Source of the DNA: Magnetococcales bacterium HCHbin5
Lineage (GTDB): Bacteria > Pseudomonadota > Magnetococcia > Magnetococcales > Magnetaquicoccaceae
Assembly: GCA_002753505.1 (NCBI GenBank)
Contig: PEAG01000006.1
Coordinates: 1-64,000, forward strand
Length of the DNA: 64,000 nucleotides
Reading direction: 5' to 3'
This document shows positions 61,831-64,000 of this stretch, one piece after another (positions within the stretch are counted from its first letter, which is position 1; each line of letters begins with the position of its first letter). The translations under genes and the position numbers were made by a program. The notes beneath the pieces are model-generated. The model was not told the origin of the DNA. It saw nothing but the letters and a program-made list of their open reading frames with translations, and did not search any database.

Positions 61831-64000
61831 ATGGCAGAGGAAGATGAAGAACTGTTGGCCATGTTCGTCCAGGAGTCGACAGAACACCTGGACAACATTG
61901 AACCCAATCTACTGATTCTGGAAGAGAGAGGGGCCAGCACTGACCCGGAGATTGTCAACAGCCTGTTTCGGGGGGTTCACTCCATCAAGGGTTCAGCCGG
62001 ATTTTTTGGGCTGACAGCCATTTCCAAGCTGAGCCACACGATGGAAAACCTGCTGGGGAAGATTCGCGACAAGACGACTGAACCGACCCCGGAGGCGACG
62101 GCGGCGTTGTTGTCCGGCCTGGACAAGCTGAAGGGTATGGTGGAGGATGTGGCCAACAGCGAGGCGGTAGATGCCAGTGCTGAGGTGGCCACTATTCAGG
62201 CCATCCTGGATGGGCTCCCGGGTGCCGCCCCGGCTGCTACCCCTGCCCCTGCTCCTGCCGCTGCTGCTCCGGTTGCCGCCCCTGCTGCTCCGGCTGCCGC
62301 CCCTGCTGCTCCGGCTGCCGCCCCTGCTGCTGCGGCCACCGCGGCCGCGAGCCCCGAAGCCTCTGCGGCCTCTCCTGGATCTTTTTCGCTGGAGCAGTAC
62401 CCCGACGCCGTGACTGCGGCGTTGCAGGAGGACCAGCACTTTTTTGTGATCACCGTTGACATTGGTCAGGAAGCGGAGAATGGGGGGGATCAACAATTTC
62501 CCCGCTTTTGCAGTTTGCTGGAGTCGGTGGGCAAGGTGATAGACAGTCGGCCTGTCAAGAAGGCCGATGGTACCCTGCCGGCTGAACTTTTTGCGGCGGG
62601 AAAGCCGGTCACGGTGCGGGTGCTGCTGCAGTCCATGTTGACAGATCATCTGTTGGGGGAGTTGGTTCAACTGCCCCCCAAAGCCATCCAACAGCTGCCC
62701 ATTCCCGATTCCATGCGTCTGGCGACCCCGGCTCCGGTTGTGGAGAGTGTGGCCCTTGTTGTCTTGCCAGAGTCTGAGCCGGAGGCCGCCCCGCCCCAAC
62801 CCAAGGTGGAGGCTCCCCGTTCCCGCTTGCGCAAACCCGATGCAGCGGGTGGTGCCACAGCCAAAGGGGGGGATGAGAAAAGCAAATCTTCTTCTCAACC
62901 GACGGTGGAAGAGACATTGCGGGTCAGTGTTGCCCTGCTGGATGAGTTGATCAATATGGCGGGGGAGTTGGTGTTGACCCGCAATCAACTGATTCGCGCC
63001 ACAGCCGGGTTGGTGGCCCAGTCTTCCCATCTGGCTTCACTGGTGCAGAGCGTCGATTCGGTCACCAGCCGCATTCACGGCAAGGTGATGCAGGCGCGCA
63101 TGCAGCCCGTCAATGTGGTGTTCAGTAAATTTCCCCGCATCGTGCGGGATTTGGCTCTCAAGTTGGGCAAAAAGATTGACCTGGAGATACGGGGCGGCGA
63201 CGTGGAGTTGGACAAATCGGTGATTGAGCACCTGTCTGATCCTTTGACCCACATGATTCGCAACGTCGCGGACCACGCCATTGAGTTGCCCGCGCATCGG
63301 TTGGCGGCCGGCAAGACGGAGAGTGGTCGGGTGGAGTTGGCGGCCTACCATGAAAACGGCATGGTCAACATTGCTTTGATAGATGATGGTGCCGGTATCG
63401 ATTCGGAGCGGATCAAGGCCAAGGCGATCGAGAAGGGGCTGATTTCGGAGGCCAAGTCCCTGGAAATGAGCGAGGAGGAGCTGCTTGACCTGATTTTTGC
63501 TCCCGGCTTTTCCATGGCCAAGAAGGTTTCCGATGTTTCGGGCCGCGGCGTGGGCATGGATGTGGTGCGCACCAACATTGAGCGGTTGCGAGGCACGGTG
63601 CATATCGCTTCCAAGGTGGGCAAGGGCACCCGCATCACCCTGAAACTGCCTTTAACATTGGCCATCATTCCTGCCATGATTGTGGCGGCCGGCAAGCTGC
63701 GCTTTGCCATTCCCGAGATCGGGCTGATTGAGATTGTGCGGGTGGCAGAGAGCAATCTGGCGCAACAGATCCAGATGGTGTGTGACGCCCCGGTTCTCAC
63801 CCTGCGTCACTCCCTGTTGCCCCTGGTGGATCTGGCCACCACACTGGGTGTTGAGGGCAAATCGGTTCATGGCGGCAGCGGTGAAAACTGGATAGACCGC
63901 TGGTTGCAACAGCAGACCCAGCAACAGGAGGGTGGCAAGGAGTCCCGCGCCCAAAGTGCCAAAGCTCCCAAAAGAAAGCTGGAGCCCGGACGTGCCATCA
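61831..64000 (+). CDS. cheA: Chemotaxis histidine kinase CheA, C-terminus beyond window
   Basis: The visible 723 residues start at ATG 61831. P1/HPt: SLFRGVHSIKGSAGFFGL with the phospho-His near residue 49. An Ala/Pro-rich linker (residues 130-180, AP repeats) and a second linker are unusually long. P3/P4: RVSVALLDELINMAGELVLT, HMIRNVADHAIELPAHRLAAG (variant of NSVDHGIE), DDGAGIDSERIKAKA, FAPGFSMAKKVSDVSGRGVGMDVV. P5 (CheW-like): TLAIIPAMIVAAGKLRFAIP, then EIGLIEIVRV. It phosphorylates CheY and CheB in response to MCPs. A CheW domain end and further che genes probably lie past the edge. Confidence 0.95.
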   Translation, partial: MAEEDEELLAMFVQESTEHLDNIEPNLLILEERGASTDPEIVNSLFRGVHSIKGSAGFFGLTAISKLSHTMENLLGKIRDKTTEPTPEATAALLSGLDKLKGMVEDVANSEAVDASAEVATIQAILDGLPGAAPAATPAPAPAAAAPVAAPAAPAAAPAAPAAAPAAAATAAASPEASAASPGSFSLEQYPDAVTAALQEDQHFFVITVDIGQEAENGGDQQFPRFCSLLESVGKVIDSRPVKKADGTLPAELFAAGKPVTVRVLLQSMLTDHLLGELVQLPPKAIQQLPIPDSMRLATPAPVVESVALVVLPESEPEAAPPQPKVEAPRSRLRKPDAAGGATAKGGDEKSKSSSQPTVEETLRVSVALLDELINMAGELVLTRNQLIRATAGLVAQSSHLASLVQSVDSVTSRIHGKVMQARMQPVNVVFSKFPRIVRDLALKLGKKIDLEIRGGDVELDKSVIEHLSDPLTHMIRNVADHAIELPAHRLAAGKTESGRVELAAYHENGMVNIALIDDGAGIDSERIKAKAIEKGLISEAKSLEMSEEELLDLIFAPGFSMAKKVSDVSGRGVGMDVVRTNIERLRGTVHIASKVGKGTRITLKLPLTLAIIPAMIVAAGKLRFAIPEIGLIEIVRVAESNLAQQIQMVCDAPVLTLRHSLLPLVDLATTLGVEGKSVHGGSGENWIDRWLQQQTQQQEGGKESRAQSAKAPKRKLEPGRAI

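Overview
The window is a GC-rich chromosomal segment of a Gram-negative proteobacterium. A cytochrome bc1-assembly chaperone gene sits next to pgk, there is a BamE-type lipoprotein, and signalling genes are very dense (multi-PAS and hybrid kinases, chemotaxis, KaiABC-like clusters). This suits an alphaproteobacterium or a magnetococcal relative. The lineage is inferred from gene content only, because no rRNA is present.

Region 1 (1-11.6 kb, almost all minus strand) is a phage-like replication and recombination module. It reads from an AlpA-like HTH gene through two paralogous small proteins, a Sak4-like ATPase, a DUF669 protein, a PD-(D/E)XK nuclease, a DEAH helicase and a primase-helicase, then a BRO protein, a RuvC-like resolvase and a ParB-like protein that runs off the left edge. 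Upstream of it lies an array of about ten copies of an 11-bp iteron-like motif (11651-12014). A 480-bp non-coding stretch packed with inverted repeats (309-789) and an AT-rich segment (3117-3363) are the other notable non-coding parts.

Region 2 (12-24.4 kb) is an accessory SOS and mobile-element region. It holds a recA, an unrecognised two-gene operon, and a lexA-umuD-umuC operon with a GAAC-N4-GTTC box. umuC is split by two identical head-to-tail copies of an IS3-family element. A serine-recombinase cassette with DUF2924 follows. The region ends at the 3' end of a tRNA-Ala(GGC) gene, a likely island boundary.

Region 3 (24.5-36.9 kb) is core metabolism: trpE-G-D-C-F, accD and folC (trpB and trpA are absent from their usual place), a large inverted repeat, a methylthioadenosine salvage pair with a BamE-like lipoprotein, a cytochrome bc1 chaperone, and pgk.

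Region 4 (37-50.1 kb) is a signalling block built round two convergent KaiABC-like clusters. Each encodes KaiB, KaiC and a response regulator whose C-terminal helical domain resembles the KaiA/RsbU fold. Four kinase or PAS genes and a third KaiB-like gene lie among them. This is the most interesting system in the window.

Region 5 (50.4-64 kb) holds a TauE/SafE transporter with a small membrane protein, rarA, an SDR, a large membrane hybrid kinase with its response regulator, a MotB-like protein whose channel aspartate is replaced by asparagine, an MCP, and a CheA that runs off the right edge.
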